A stretch of DNA of 64,000 nucleotides from Prostheceraeus crozeri (Eukaryota; Platyhelminthes; Polycladida; Euryleptidae), in contig CAJQUW010008611.1 in NCBI GenBank assembly GCA_907163375.1, positions 1 through 64,000 of the forward strand. The letters are read 5' to 3'. Numbering within the stretch: position 1 is the stretch's first letter; every line of letters starts with the position of its first letter. Shown here one piece after another: positions 1 through 12,679 of the stretch. Below the pieces are notes generated by a model that saw nothing but the letters and a program-made list of their open reading frames with translations, made no database searches and was not told where the DNA came from. The position numbers and the translations under genes are program-made.

Positions 1-594
1 CTTATAGTAACTTGTTTCAGAATTTCTAAAAAATAGATCACGTGTCTGGCGCAGCTGGCACTGGTTTCGGCAAGCCTGATTTCATTAATTCTAGGAAGAG
101 AGCTAGGAAGAGATTGATGACCACTTTGACAGCTGTCTAGGTAAAACACGGTAGAAATAATCTTTTCCGTGGCTTGGTTGCAGCATTCATCAAGTACATA
201 AGTCAACTACATCAGAGACGTCATCATTCAGCAGGGCGTTCAGTTCTGCGAATGTTCGAGCTAGATGGGTACAACAAATGTCATCGGCATATCACGAGAA
301 TTTTCCTGCTCGTTGACAAAGGGTTTTCAGTTTTATGCAAATGTTGAAGAGAGTAGGAGCTAAGACTGATCCCTGAGCAATGCCTTTCTTTTGCCGCCTC
401 TATCTGCTTCTGTCTGCTTCCAAATAAACCCGAAAGCGATGGTTTTGTAGGAAGCATTCAATGATGTCAACAGTCCATGGGGGTAAACATCTGCTGAAGT
501 TTAAGAGGAGACCTTTATGCCATGCGCTGAGTAAGCCCCGATAGGTCGAGGAAGACAGCGCCAGTCTAAATTCTCTTTTGGTACCCGATCTCAA
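1..594 (-). pseudogene. Decayed LINE reverse-transcriptase fragment (window edge)
   Basis: Read on the minus strand from about 594 downwards, several frames together give a Jockey/CR1-type reverse transcriptase palm. Codons within 400-594 encode a segment around residues WHKGLLLNFSRCLPPWTV, the part that precedes the catalytic loop in this class. Positions 337-390 give QGSVLAPTLFNIC, a reverse-transcriptase block, and 280-291 encode YADD, the catalytic box. No single frame is open through all of these, so indels have broken the ORF. The fragment runs off the left edge of the window. In life such an enzyme copies LINE RNA at the chromosomal target; this copy cannot. The clade is uncertain, but the reverse-transcriptase identity is fairly secure because two ordered motifs agree. 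Confidence 0.75.
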
Positions 595-2341
595 TAAAGG
601 AAGTCAGTCACCAGGAATGTTCAACCGGTTTAAATATTTTAACTGGTTAAATTTGTAAAAGAGGAAGTTTGGTTAAATTGGTGCTGCTTTTAATAGTACC
701 GAAAAATGATTGGTTAAATTGGTACATGTGTAAAAACGCTTAAAATTTAAGCATTTTCTAGTAAGCCTAGCATTCTCGAATATAGTGACCACAATCCCGG
801 GATCCCAGGATTTAAGAAAATTTTGGAGACATTGGTATCGCGGCAACGGTAACCCGGATCCTGAGATTGATAAGTTAGGATATTCGGGAAGAATTGCCAA
901 CTCATAAATGTAATTAGTTTAGAAATGACATTTGTTAGTATAGTCACAATTTGTGACTATAACTTGCTTGTGGATCACGAACAAGTTATTCGAGGCTTTA
1001 TCAACGATTGTAATCTTCAAACTCCTTCATTTTATCACTTCAACCAGTTCTCGTCTCTCAGGAAGTGTGTCAATTCTCCTTAACACCTTTCGCCTCTTGA
1101 TGAGTGTCTTGATTGATGGAGTAGGCTTATGAAATCGACTGAAAATAAAACACAACTTCTCGGATTGTGAAACAAGTCAGGTGACTTCTTCGGATACTAA
1201 ATAGACTACAAACAGATTTTATTCCTGAAAAGCATAGAAGCTGCTACCTAGCTCTTTCCATTCTAATTCTTTTGGTTGAAGTTTGTGAATCTTTATGGTT
1301 GTCGATAAACATCGGAATTAAATTTTGAGTTTTGTTCTTTTGGCTTTAAGGTGACCACTGAGTATACGAGTAATTGGTAACCACTTTAAGACCATAAGGA
1401 GATGCATCGAAATTTTCCCTTATCAATTATTCTTTTCAGAAAAATTGCTGATAACCCAAACATGTGTTATACCAGCTACCGGACAATGTTCAACAGTGAT
1501 AAGTACAAAATGCCTCTATATTGTACATATATTTAATTGCTATTGTAGCACTTAGGTATTGAGGTAGGCCTCTAGGCTAATCGAATTTTAACATTGTCTT
1601 AATGTCTTTCGATATTTTTGAGAGCGCGTGAAAAACTAAGCAAGGCAACGAATGATATATACTGCAGGCCAAAGGGATTCAGGCAAATATCATGTAGGCC
1701 AAAGCTTGTTGCTAGGAAAATGTTAATTCATTACTAGCAGAGATAAATGTATCTCTTGATGTCTGGGTATTCTAGGCCTACATCATTTCAGCGTCTTTTC
1801 GACCTTGAGGTTGAGGCAGCAGTTTTGCAGTTGGATCAATTAACCATTTCCAGAACTGAGTGGCGAGACTCAATCTCTTAAAAAAGATAAACGCTCTGTT
1901 ACATAATTGGTAGAAGTGATTTACGAAAAAATCCTTACTTGAGACTGTCTAAAAATATACACATCTATATACGGCAACTCGGCTGGCGTTTTCTGAAATT
2001 TGAATCTTTCAATACGAAAAAATTAGGAAAAGTTCACAGCAGTCTAGAAAAAACGAATAGTAACAGAATGTCTGGGAAAAGAAACAAACCGCTTTTTATC
2101 TGAATGCCAAACAATTAAAATAAGAGGCGACTTGACAGCCTGCACTGTATTACCAGAATCCCAAAATAAATTTAGAAATGTTAAATATCATAGCTTCGTT
2201 CCTTAGAACAAAAAATAGTCTTCAACAGAAAAATCTAAGTCTTGGAAAAAACTCAAGTATTTTCTGACACGTTAATCAACGTAAAGCTAAAATTTATTGC
2301 TCATCCCACTCAAAAAGCATAACTAGCAACATTACTAATGG
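595..2341. other. No gene recognised
   Basis: AT-rich sequence with no recognisable coding region. A short stretch at 630-735 repeats the word GGTTAAATT several times. The ORFs here (673-900, 747-947) are short, overlap each other and match nothing I know. Confidence 0.5.
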
Positions 2342-2345
2342 TTAA

Positions 2346-3484
2346 CTGTAAAATGTGCCAGTAGCCAAAATTCGAAAACTGCCGGCACCCATAACTTTTT
2401 GGATTCCAATATTTCACGAAGATTTTTTCAGAAAACGGATAATGCTAGATGCTCTAAATACTCGTAGGCTTAAAATTTCAAAAATATACAGACAATTATT
2501 GACAATTCCTACATTAGTGAAAAAAAAGGCCCAGAAGCAACGATGTCGGTAGCCATAACTTTGTTAAAACATCGTAAATCTAGACGCAGTAGCCACAGTA
2601 GCATAATGAAGATGCAAGATACTAATACACCATCGAAAGTCTTCACAAATCACACAATCCAGAGACTAACGGCACATACCCTAGTTCACAATATAGTAAC
2701 AGCGGTACATCGTGTGGCAAGTTATGGGGAACAAACTGGAAGAATGCCAAATCACCCCACACATTTCGTGAATTGGCATTTTTGTAACTTTTTTGAAACG
2801 AATATTTGAAGAGGAAGGAGTCCGAATCGAAAAAAATTTTTAATATAAAAAAGTTAGGAAATTCCCTGAATATTAAGGTCATTATGTTTGAATACTAAAA
2901 AATTTCGTTGTTTGGTCATGAGAGGTAATTTAGTGTTTGGATGCCGGATCACCCCACTCTCCCTAATGAGAGAAATCAGAGCTAGAGTCGGGGCAGGGCT
3001 AGAGTTGGGCGATTGGACTGAAACTACACCGGCCACTTGGTTGGGACTGGAGAGAGGTTATATGGGTAGTTCAAGTAGATCGGATTTGAAATAAAGCAGT
3101 TTTGGCTACTGGCATGTCAAAAAGTTAGTGACCGGGCCCATAATGAGAGAAATCAGAGGTTGGAGCAGGGCTAGAGTTGGGCGATTGGACTGAAACTACA
3201 CCGGCCACTTGGTTGGGACTGGAGAGAGGTTTTATGGGTAGTTCAAGTAGATCGGAGTTGAGATGAAGAAGTTTTGGCTACTGGCATGTCAAAAAGTTAG
3301 TGACCGGGCGTATAAATTCGGATTAAAGATGAGTTAAAGAAAGAATATCGCTGTGAAACTGTGCAGGCGTGTAGAACATCCAACATTCTCCTGTGTCTGA
3401 AAAAACGAAGTGAAATATAAAAAAATAAAAAAGTTATGGCAACTGGCAGTTTTTCGAATTTTGGCTACTGGCACATTTTACAGC
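2346..3484. mobile_element. TTAA-flanked non-autonomous DNA element
   Basis: A 1139-bp element bounded by TTAA on both sides (2342-2345 and 3485-3488). The left end reads CTGTAAAATGTGCCAGTAGC and the right end is its inverted copy with one extra base; the arms match for about 50 bp. TTAA duplications are typical of piggyBac and some Kolobok elements, so it is likely mobilised in trans by one of these. No transposase ORF is present. The interior carries a 178-bp tandem duplication, described separately. Confidence 0.75.
2964..3313. repeat. 178-bp tandem duplication inside the TTAA element
   Basis: Two adjacent units begin with AATGAGAGAAATCAGAG at 2964 and 3142 and are nearly identical through the text GTTAGTGACCGGGC. 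The parts around GTTTTGGCTACTGGCATGTC resemble the element's own TIR, so the units probably derive from internal TIR-like sequence. Confidence 0.85.
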
Positions 3485-3488
3485 TTAA

Positions 3489-4550
3489 CCAAAGACAAGT
3501 CATTAACTTTTTATGAAGCAGGACAACGAATGCAAATTTAGCAACACGTTGGACACGCTTTCAGCCGCGTTTTATTCGCATTGGTCAATCACAAGTTTCA
3601 AGTTTACTAAGAAGAAATGCAATGTTAAAGGACCTACTAGTTTATTCGATGTAATGCATCAAAATCTACCTCTGTGAGTGACTAACCTCCCACTTTACGA
3701 TAGCGACAGGGAAAGACTTCATGCAAGTTATTTAACTGGCTCAATAATTCACTGAAGTGAACCAATGAGAACGAAGCTTTCAGAAAGCATGGGAAATGCG
3801 TTTTCTGAAGTTGTTCTCATGAAACAGCATAACAAGTCACAACAGCAGCTGACTAAAGTCAAATTTATCGATGAAAACCATAGTGACGCTTCCAAACATA
3901 GCAAGGATGATTTGTAACAATGAAGGCAAACTATATTTTGGTGGAGAATTATAATTGAAAATGAGCATTTTAGGCTTAGGACTTGAGCTCTGCGCTAAAT
4001 ATAAAGGCCGACAAAGTACTTAATGCAGAAACTGTTCACGTCCTACGCTGCAGTTGAGTGAAAATCCAGACTTTCAACATAAATTTACTCGGTGAATTTC
4101 AGTTACTTTATCTGAAAATGTCTCATTCCCGACCATGAAAAGCTACAGAAGGAGATTAGTATACATGAAGTAATTAATATCATGCATAGATGAATCCAAC
4201 TACATCAACTTTTACATTCTATCATCCACAATTTAATATGTTTATCATCACTGATTTCCTCACCTGACCATGTGATTAATACAATTGTTGTCAAGATACC
4301 TTTTAGCGTGAGAAAGATACACATGTCTCCCGAATGTATTCGATTCACATATGGAACAGCGCAACATTCTACATTGAATCTAAAGTGTCTTCCATTCAAA
4401 TTGCTCAAAAATATATTCATCAAAACAAATATCAGCATGTCTAAGACGGTGCAAATTATCTTCCTAATTGATATTAAGCTGAACAATCTACTCACCAGAC
4501 TCCTCAGAAATATTGAAAGATTTTTTTTGGTTCCTTTCTCGCTAATTTCA
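3489..4550. other. No gene recognised
   Basis: AT-rich non-coding sequence. I see neither repeats nor convincing coding potential. Confidence 0.5.
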
Positions 4551-4559
4551 GTCGTGTGT

Positions 4560-4891
4560 TTCAATTCGTGGCCAGTGTTGCCGAGTTGGTGGCGACACTG
4601 GGGAAGACATTTCATCACATTCACATCGACATTTAAACAAAATATTGCAAATCCTAGAATATCGAGGAATATTCACCGAAATCCCATAGAACTATGTAAA
4701 TCTGCTTCCAGCAAGCAGCATGTCATTGTTGTAGAATATTGTAAGTGATTATCTCAATGATTGAAGCGGTCTCTGATCTTCGACGGATTTTCGTGGTGGC
4801 TAGTGGCGACAAATTTCCTGCCACGAGTCGGCAACAATTATTCGTTTCGTGGCGAGTTCGTGGCAGCTTTCGTGGCGAGGAGTTTACAGTG
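4560..4891. mobile_element. Right end of a TACACTGTAAA-type element
   Basis: The segment ends in TTTACAGTG followed by TA (4892-4893), the same terminus as the complete elements at 23900-24892 and 58537-63015. Leading into the end are repeats of the word CGTGGCGA or its complement (4567-4886). A matching left end was not found, so the true left boundary is unknown and 4560 is only where the repeat word starts. The overlapping ORFs at 4205-4624 and 4272-4748 run into this repeat and are probably not genes. Confidence 0.5.
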
Positions 4892-4893
4892 TA

Positions 4894-6401
4894 GATGATG
4901 TTTCTTTGGTTACATACTTTTTGTTTTTCATTTTGCAGTTGACAAGAGAACATTATAGTGTTGTACCTGTTTCATTTTGTCTCAGTTGTTGAAGAAGTGT
5001 TTTGTTGCGTCTTGGGAGTCGAACATTAAGTCCATGCCGTTGAAAGACGCGTTTTATTTGTGAGTCAATGTTGTCTGAGATGTATGGGAAAGGGAAGTAT
5101 AGAATCTATGTATTGTAGATTCTAAAATATTATTATACAATCAAAAATTCACAATTGTAGCAATTTCTGGAAACACCACTAGGAAAAAAATCAGCTCGGA
5201 CGTCAAGTCTAATTTAAATAAAAAAGGGAAATATAGAACATTTTTATTCATCTATTGATTGAGTTATCTATTTTCAGTTTTATTGTTTTCTTGTGATGTA
5301 TTTTTGTATTCGAGGATTTTATAATTTGTTAATTTTATCCATTTATACGTAAAAGATTGTCGAAATCCTTCTCGTGCTTCGTGCGTGATGATTCATTTGA
5401 ACATTGATCAGAAAATCACTTCATTTATTGTGAAATTCATTTTAGTCTTAGTTGCCATGTGAGAATCAGAATGTACAAAATTGTTCTTTTTAGCTGCTTT
5501 TTTGTATAATTCAAATCGTGCTTAATTAGATGAAGATATTGTGACTGTAAAGTCAATAAGACTCAAAGGTTTTTTGATTTTTAAGATACTTTATTTCAAA
5601 TTTTATTTCAGGAAGTTGTGCATTCAGGGTTTGTAAAAAGTATAATTGATTTCCTTTTTTACTAATGTCAACTTCTCATTTTTCACTACCTCATCTAGCA
5701 ACATAGACTTCATCAATCCTCTCAGGTCAATTTTTTGCTACTGGGAAAGATGTGTAATCCAATACAACCTGTTCATATCTATATCCCATCATATCATTAC
5801 ATATCATTGTAAATATCATTTTCAAATTCCTTCCATTTCTAGCGTTTACCATCCATAGCCTTTTTTATCTGAAGATGATTACTGGATGACAATCGAAAAA
5901 TTCTGTACATCTAAACATAAAATAATAATTGACATATCAAAAATTCCTGGCTCTTTCCCGCCAAAAACATTACATTAATTACACTGACTTGCGATTAAAG
6001 GAGGTCTTCTGCAACCCAACATGAAGAAGTTTTTTCTTAAGATGGGACCATGCTTTACTTAATTGAAGATGTCATTTTATCTTGAGGGCCCACATGCCCT
6101 CTACCCCCTTTGCCCCTCATATTTTTATTGCATTTTCTGGCGAATCTCATAAATGACACAGATGTCAATCAGAAGATCCGGAATTCCGGAAGATTCTCTT
6201 CCCTGACATCCTTATCTTCTGTGAAAGTAATGGTTTTAATGAGTAATGCGCCTTTTCGAAGGCTAGCCTCTCACCTCCTAAAGCAATTTTTCAATGCCAT
6301 ATTCTACTTTCCCTTTTCACAATGCATACTACTATCTTTATTCAACAATAGACGGGTTACGCATTGAGATTTATTGCAGACAAAGCTCTCATTATATTCA
6401 T
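4894..6401. other. No gene recognised
   Basis: AT-rich sequence without a recognisable gene. If the transposase-like gene at 6402-8089 had a further 3' exon it should lie here on the minus strand, but I could not find the expected continuation. Confidence 0.4.
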
Positions 6402-8089
6402 TCAATATTTATCTCTTGCTTGAAAAACAACCATTTCAGGAAAAAAGAACCCTTTAACCCTGTTGTACAATTCGAATACATAAAACAAACTTAATTGAAA
6501 GAAATTCACTTGAAATTCTTCTCCGTCATCAGATCCAAAGTAGGCAACGAGAGGATGAATAGTTACTTGCGACTGCGACCAGTAAGCGCTTTGCACCTCT
6601 TCATTTGAACTGCAGCAGTAATTCTGTGCAAAATCCATGTGTATAAGAACCTCAGATGTGTTAAGCTTCTCCTTCAAGTTTCTCACAAACTTGAACTGAT
6701 TGGAGACGCGGTTTACATGATGTTTGAAAACGGGAACGGCTTCAACGAAAAGTTGAAGAAAATCTTCATATACAAGAGTTTCTGAAACTAGTCTAACCTT
6801 AGACCTACCATTGGCATCTTTCACATTATCCCATTTATTGAAAGTCATCGTTTCAGAGTGCATTCCTGAGGATTTAGTCAGTATGAAAGACAGAAGATCA
6901 AACGCGTCTGAGCTCTGATCTACTTCATCAATGCATTCAAGAAACTTATCAGGGTTATTTGAGACGACATCAAACCCGTTTTCCTTCAATGATTTCAACA
7001 GAAGAGCAAAATTCTGATGGTATTTGCACAGACAAGTCGTTCGGTTAAAGAAGTTCACCAGTTTGATATTAGCCGGACGGAGTCTTGTAAACGTTGTGTA
7101 ACATAATTTCAAAGAAGGATTTTCACTGGAGAATTTCTTATACAAATTTTTCATATAGTCTGTAAGAAAACGCTTCTGAATACGATCCTTATCTATTGTC
7201 ACGGTGTCCTTTTTTCCAGGACATACGCGCGAAACGTCATCACGATAAAAAAAATCCACTACTGATTTTCCAATCAAAACTTTCGTTTGCGTACGAAGTT
7301 TGCGAACAAAGATGGTATTTTTGGATGCTGAAGTTTTTGAACATCTTTTTGAAAATCTCATTGTCTTGCGAGCCATATTATTGTACCGATATTTTTTCAT
7401 TATTCTACCGGAAAGAATCCTACCTACACTGGATCCTTTCTTAGTACTATCCATTGAACGACTCTCTTTGATTTCAGATACTACTGACTCATTGAAAACT
7501 AAAGTTTTTATCAGATTTGGTGGCAAAGATGATGTTGATAAGCCGGCAGCTTGAAACTCATTTGTAAGTTTGGTCTTAGGTGAAGAATGTGCTTGTGAGT
7601 CGAACCCACCAAAATCAGTTTCCGTCATCACTTGCTTTTTTTTGTGATACTTTTAATCGAGTTCTCTCAAGTTGCTTCTTTGTTCTATTATACTTCTGCT
7701 CCAATCGACCGTTTGTTCGAAGAAGTATTCTGATTTTCCCTCCAGCACGTGAATTGGCACGTGAAATTCTCTTCCTGGTCATCTTCCTTCTATGATCCTC
7801 GACCTCCTAAAAAAAAATAAAAAAATCGAATTAACTCAGACAAAAATTATTAGAATATGGCATTTAACTTCTTACCTGAGCTGATTCTTCTTTACAATTT
7901 TTACTGCGATACTTTTGTACACGAGATGCAACCGTTTTCCTCCTTTGTTTGAGCTTCCGTAAACCGAGAACACGAACAGGAACGTAGTTTTTCTTTTGTC
8001 TCTCGCGATTTTTTTCTTTATACATATGCTAAATCATGTTTCTTTTTTTCTCGGTATCTTTTTGAACGTTCAGCAGGCGTCAGGGGCAT
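6402..8089 (-). pseudogene. Transposase-like gene, two exons, broken
   Basis: Minus strand. The proposed ATG is at 8089-8087 and opens a basic N-terminus, MPLTPAERSKRYREKKK, typical of a large family of uncharacterised invertebrate transposon proteins. Exon 1 ends at 7876 before GTAAG; the intron 7875-7807 (69 bp) ends in a pyrimidine tract and AG; exon 2 runs 7806-6402. Exon 2 carries a 409-residue open frame with a Cys/His patch (CLCKYH, residues 200-205) and HMDFAQNY (331-338) followed by Q-SAYW-QVTIHP. From memory of the family, the Asp of this motif lies in an RNase H-like DDE fold. The next family motifs (a second Asp and a GIGG-type segment) are missing; homology stops near residue 374 at a possible splice donor or truncation. 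It is broken by a frameshift in exon 1 (about 8020-8030) and another in an 8-base T/A run (7636-7643). The superfamily is not assigned. Confidence 0.6.
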
Positions 8090-8173
8090 CTGAAATGAGA
8101 AAAATCATTGTTTATATGATACAATATAAAAACAATACAGTTAAAGAAAGATTAACTAGATTTCTCTGATTCT

Positions 8174-8562
8174 GTAACATTCGTCACGTGACGAATGTTA
8201 CCGTGACGAATGTTACATTTTTATAGTTTGTCTAAGATTGTGAAAAAACTTAAAACATTTCAGTCCGTTCAAAAAGTGCTATTACGAGATGTCATAAAGA
8301 TCAAAGTTTTACGAAAATATTGATATTCTTACAAAAGCTTATCTATGTCAAATCTCCGTGACGAATGTTACATTCTTAACCAATCTACCTGACTTACCCT
8401 AAAACAATAACGTTTGTCTGGTTTATCACTTATTTCTAGTCAAAAAAGTAGATAGATTTTATTTCTACACTTGTTGGACTTCAGAAAAATGTACATAGAT
8501 TGTTTCTAACACGAGTTTATAAACATGTTGAATTGAATTATTGTTATGGTGACGAATGTTAC
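8174..8562. repeat. Repeated GTGACGAATGTTAC motifs
   Basis: The 14-bp word GTGACGAATGTTAC occurs at 8188-8201, 8203-8216, 8358-8371 and 8549-8562, and inverted at 8174-8187, abutting the first copy to give a 28-bp perfect palindrome. The cluster lies just upstream of the transposase-like gene's 5' end, the expected place for subterminal transposase-binding sites. Function is inferred from position only. Confidence 0.7.
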
Positions 8563-9580
8563 ACCAAAGTTGGTGACATGTACTCTATGACGGATTTTTT
8601 CAATGAAAGTGGAGATCTGATATTAACTTAATCACTTAATCAATCTACGATACGTGTAAAAAAAGTTTGTACATCACAGAAACTACTTACCTCAACTGAT
8701 GCTCGTCAGGTTGGCCGCGAAATTGCAAACAATAGCTGGTGACATTCACTTTTCATGCCGATTGACGTCGACATTGAGCTACAGCAACCAATACACGAAC
8801 GCTAAGCGAATTCTTCCCTAACGTCGGAAGTGGGTGAGGTGGTTATCTGACATTGACAGTAGAGGAAACAGAATCGATAGTTAATCTAATGAATAAAGTA
8901 CTGGTGACACGATTTTCACGAATTGGCCCATTTATCTGAAAATGACCCTATTAGATACGTAATCCAGTTCGCAATATTCATGTCACAAAACATACATGTA
9001 GAATGTAGATGCTCTCAAATATGTTATCTTGACAATGATGTTTACTGAATGCTGCAATGATTGACTAGGCAATCTATTCTAGACTGAATGTCGTCAACGG
9101 TCGATATGGATATAATTAAATTAACCGAGGCTTTTTCCAACCCTGGCCATTAGTACTGGTGGAAATTCCACCAATATTTCAACAGTTGAAAGATTTCTTC
9201 GGATAAAAACCTACAATTACAACCGCACATACGATAGAGGATGGTCCAGGTCGATGCATTATTAACCAATACTAGATAAAGAGAAGAACAGCCAAGAAGG
9301 CAACAGAATCTTGCTTTATCTTTGACAAATGTGTCTGGCGGCGCACAAGAGTTCATTATTTGCTTGTGTCGTTTGTTGACTTTCCCTTACAGAAAAGTCT
9401 CATGTAATTACATGAGAAATTGCTTCTGTAAATTATTTGACAATTTGGAGCGTTTTCGCTAATATTACAGGAGCATTTGATCATTTATTATTGGAGATCG
9501 CCAATATAACCTGAGAGGAAATGTAAGATCTTCCTCGTCAATCAAGTTTTTAAAGAGTGTCTAGTGGAGTTGGCAAATTA
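8563..9580. other. No gene recognised
   Basis: Non-coding sequence. A related word, GGTGACATTCAC, occurs near 8739 and may be a decayed relative of the 14-bp motif upstream of it. Nothing else stands out. Confidence 0.45.
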
Positions 9581-9905
9581 GGCGCACTTGCTCATGAAAT
9601 TGAATGTGAACTGACTTTATTGAAGAAATGCACCTGTAATTTCATTAACAGAGCAACTGCTCATTAAAAAAATGCGCATGAAAATATATTAATGGCGCAC
9701 TTGCTCATGAAATAATTTGAGATTTCAGGGTTTATTGAGGAAAATGCTCCTGTAATTCATTAGTGGCGCCATTGCTCATGAAATAATTTGAGATTTCAGG
9801 GTTTATTGAGGAAAATGCTACCGTAATTTCATTAATGGCGCCATTGCTCATGAAATTACAGATTTCACAACTTTCTGTGGAAAATGCTTCTGTAATCCCG
9901 TTATA
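9581..9905. repeat. Tandem array, unit about 70-73 bp
   Basis: Units begin with GGCGC(A/C)(C/A)TTGCTCATGAAAT at 9581, 9694, 9764 and 9837. The last three are 70-73 bp apart and share ATTTGAGATTTCAGGG and GAGGAAAATGCT; the first spacing is 113 bp and diverged. An ORF at 9732-9986 is only the translated array. Confidence 0.8.
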
Positions 9906-10700
9906 AGAGGAAAAGCTAGATTTTTCCATGATGAGAGTCAGTGTAAAAAAAGCTAAAATGGAATTGTAAAAGCCAAAAATCAACAAATCATTGTCATGCT
10001 CAGCTAAAATGGCTGTTTCTAACTTTTCTCAGAACTCTTGTCAGAGCTGTTAAAGAAGCACTATCTTTGGGGACCTACATAAAAATCATAACTCAGGCGC
10101 TTAACGGCTAAACCTTGATTTCTAAACCCCATTGTTCTAAGATTTATCGGTCATTTATTTATACAATCATTTTCACTAAATATTCATTTCTTGAATTAAT
10201 CTTTAGTATTTAAAAAGTTTCAGGAGATTCAGTGTTTAATCATTACAAGCATACTGTGAATAAAATAATAATATTACTTACAGATAAAGCGTAATGTGTC
10301 GATGTTGAAAATGCAGCGATTTGATTAATGTTGACTGGAACGTCCAGGTTTTTGAAAATATTGCCTCTACATTGTTATTGCAAATTTGGCAATATGACAA
10401 TTGCATACAACACCTCTGTAAGAATCGTAAATTTTAAATCCTTTCAAATTCGTATGAATGATGATATTTAGAGAGGATGGCTATGCGATTCTCTTGGATA
10501 TAGAGGGATATATCAAATAATTTCACGAGCTATGTCAGAGAATCGTATAGCTATCCTGTATCCGTTATAAAGTATGCCAGATTATCTGGACCATAGATGT
10601 CCGCGATGAAATCCGTCTCTTCCAAGATTTTCCCTGGGAACAAATTTTATCAAATATACAGGGATTCTGACAGACGATTCTGCGAGACACTACCGACATT
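9906..10700. other. No gene recognised
   Basis: AT-rich sequence with no recognisable feature. Confidence 0.45.
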
Positions 10701-10943
10701 TTGAAGACAGTTGATTGTCAAGTATCACGATTATACTTTGTCAAAGTGACTTTCACATGTGTTGTCGATGGCTGTAGCACAAATTGTATAACACAAATCG
10801 AAAACAAGATCATACTATTTCATTTCATTGTTTCCCAAAAGACGTTGAAAGATTCAGGAAAATATTGGCTGCAAAATCTTCGAGAATTTGAAGAGGGAAT
10901 TTGGAATCACATAATATTCAAGAACATCTACTCGCTCAACTAG
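10701..10943 (+). pseudogene. THAP-domain-like remnant, plus-strand copy
   Basis: An 80-codon frame contains CVVDGC (C-x4-C), then a spacer, FHF, and KYWLQNLR, in the order seen at the start of a THAP zinc finger (a C2CH DNA-binding domain found in P-element transposases and host factors). The final Cys-x2-His is not present, so the domain is incomplete or mutated. Positions 10802-10945 form one arm of an inverted repeat with 12364-12497. Together with the minus-strand copy this suggests a decayed P-element-like transposon, but no transposase core was recognised between them. Confidence 0.4.
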
Positions 10944-10950
10944 CGCATGA

Positions 10951-12302
10951 ATGCTTCTTTATATCATTCCACGAGCTTTACTTATGGTTTTGATAGAGGA
11001 TAGATCGTGCATTAAGCCATTGACTGAAGTTGTAGAATTTTCGGAGCCATCCATATCAATTGTTCTTAACAAACAACTTTGTATAAATCGATCGCTTATT
11101 TCAAGAAAAATACATGAGAATTTGCTAGACGACTTCTGCACCTCTGGAATATAGATTTTGGTCGGATAGCCCATACATCCAGATTTCCATACTGATGTGA
11201 AATTTTTCATACAACAATTGACGAATCATTTCAGTACAGAAAATTGAAATGGATGTACAATTTCAAATCATCGCGATGAAAGTTCTTGCCAACAAATGCA
11301 AAGGAGTTTTTCGAAAATTTTGTATTAGTTCTTGTGGATAAGATTTTTTCGGGCATTCTTTATACGGATTTTCAATAAATTCCAGGCTTTCATGGTTATG
11401 TCCATCAGACAATTTGTTGGTACAATCAAACCATCGCGAGAAAATACAGCAAATAATCCTGTTCATCTACGTTGAAGCAGTGTCGGACGAGGTCTCTTCT
11501 CACTTGATTTGAATCAAATAACACGAAGGACTACAATTTTTAATGACGACTTTTCTGACTATAAATCCATCTAAGCTTTACATATAATGCTTTTCTTCTT
11601 AAGTCCGAGTTTGTGGGTTCAGGCATGATTGTAAAAAATCTCGAGAAAATCCAAATTAATTGATTCTGAGCGATCAGCAGCAGCGTTCAAAGCTTTGGGA
11701 CACTTCAGAATGCTTAGAAGGGAAATGATTTTGCTCTTTTTGCATTAGTTACATCCTTTATAGATATCAAATTTTTTCCACATGAAGACTGTCGATACCA
11801 GCTGAAACGGCACTCGAATGAATTTGTCCGAAGAGGACATATTTATAACCACAAAAAGATATGAAACATTAATTACACTCAAAGGGTTTTGATGGACTGG
11901 ATCATGTCGTAAAATGGCTCTACTCAGGCTACGAGATTTCGAGACCACCCAAGCTTCTAGCATGACAACAAGGAAACGTTCCAGATAATGAAGTTTACAA
12001 TTTTGAATTAATTTTATGAGATCGGAATGCTCACTTCGTTTATGAAGTCTTATCGTTGGAGTCTATACATTAATCACGTCAATAAAACAACGGAAAATTT
12101 GAAGCGCTACCAAAATGTCAATGAAGTTGTATTGCTCCAGTGCTTGAATGGCTAATTCGTGTAAGAAAGAATGAGTCAAAAGAGCTGAACTTTTCTATGT
12201 TCCATTTGAAGCCAAAACTTTGTTGTACAACATAATAATGTGCCATTTTTAACTGTCTTGACTTTTCGATATAGTAGAGTTCTTTGATATCAGACAACTT
12301 TT
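10951..12302. other. Spacer between inverted THAP-like copies
   Basis: Several short minus-strand frames (10959-11210, 11263-11466, 11745-11963) occur but none shows a motif I recognise. It may be the decayed body of a P-like element, or unrelated DNA. Confidence 0.3.
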
Positions 12303-12569
12303 CTAGAATGGAGTTGCTATAATTGAATCAACTGGGAGCAAAAGAAATAAAAATTTAATAAGTTGTTGTGCGAGTAGATGTTCTTGAATATTATGTGATT
12401 CCAAATTCCCTCTTAAGATTCTCGAAGATTTTTCAACCAATATTTTCCTGAATCTTTCAGCGTCTTTTAGGAAACAATGAAATGAAATAGTATTTTTAAA
12501 ATTGATGAAATAGTGTGAGTGCGAAAACACCAGTTCTATCTCGCGGCTTGAACACCTCAGCATTTTCAC
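12303..12569 (-). pseudogene. THAP-domain-like remnant, minus-strand copy
   Basis: An 88-codon minus-strand frame contains NTISFHCFLKDAERFRKILVE, close to the FHxFPKD-R-KW core of THAP domains. Its DNA (12364-12497) is the inverted counterpart of 10802-10945 with perhaps one difference in eight bases, and the shared stretch encodes this core in both. The zinc-binding ends are not recognisable. Read alone this would be weak; the protein-level similarity kept in both copies despite DNA divergence supports a coding past. Confidence 0.4.
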
Positions 12570-12679
12570 AATACAATAGTTAGAAAAGTAACCGCTTGTT
12601 GGTTGAAAAACTTGAAGACTTAGGCCTATGACTTAACTTTTACAAATCTGCATCACCCGAGTAAAAAAAATATGCTATG

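Noticed and set aside
4205..4748. Overlapping ORFs of 139 (minus) and 158 (plus) codons
   Set aside because: They occupy the same DNA on opposite strands, run into transposon subterminal repeats and show no recognisable motif or Cys/His pattern.
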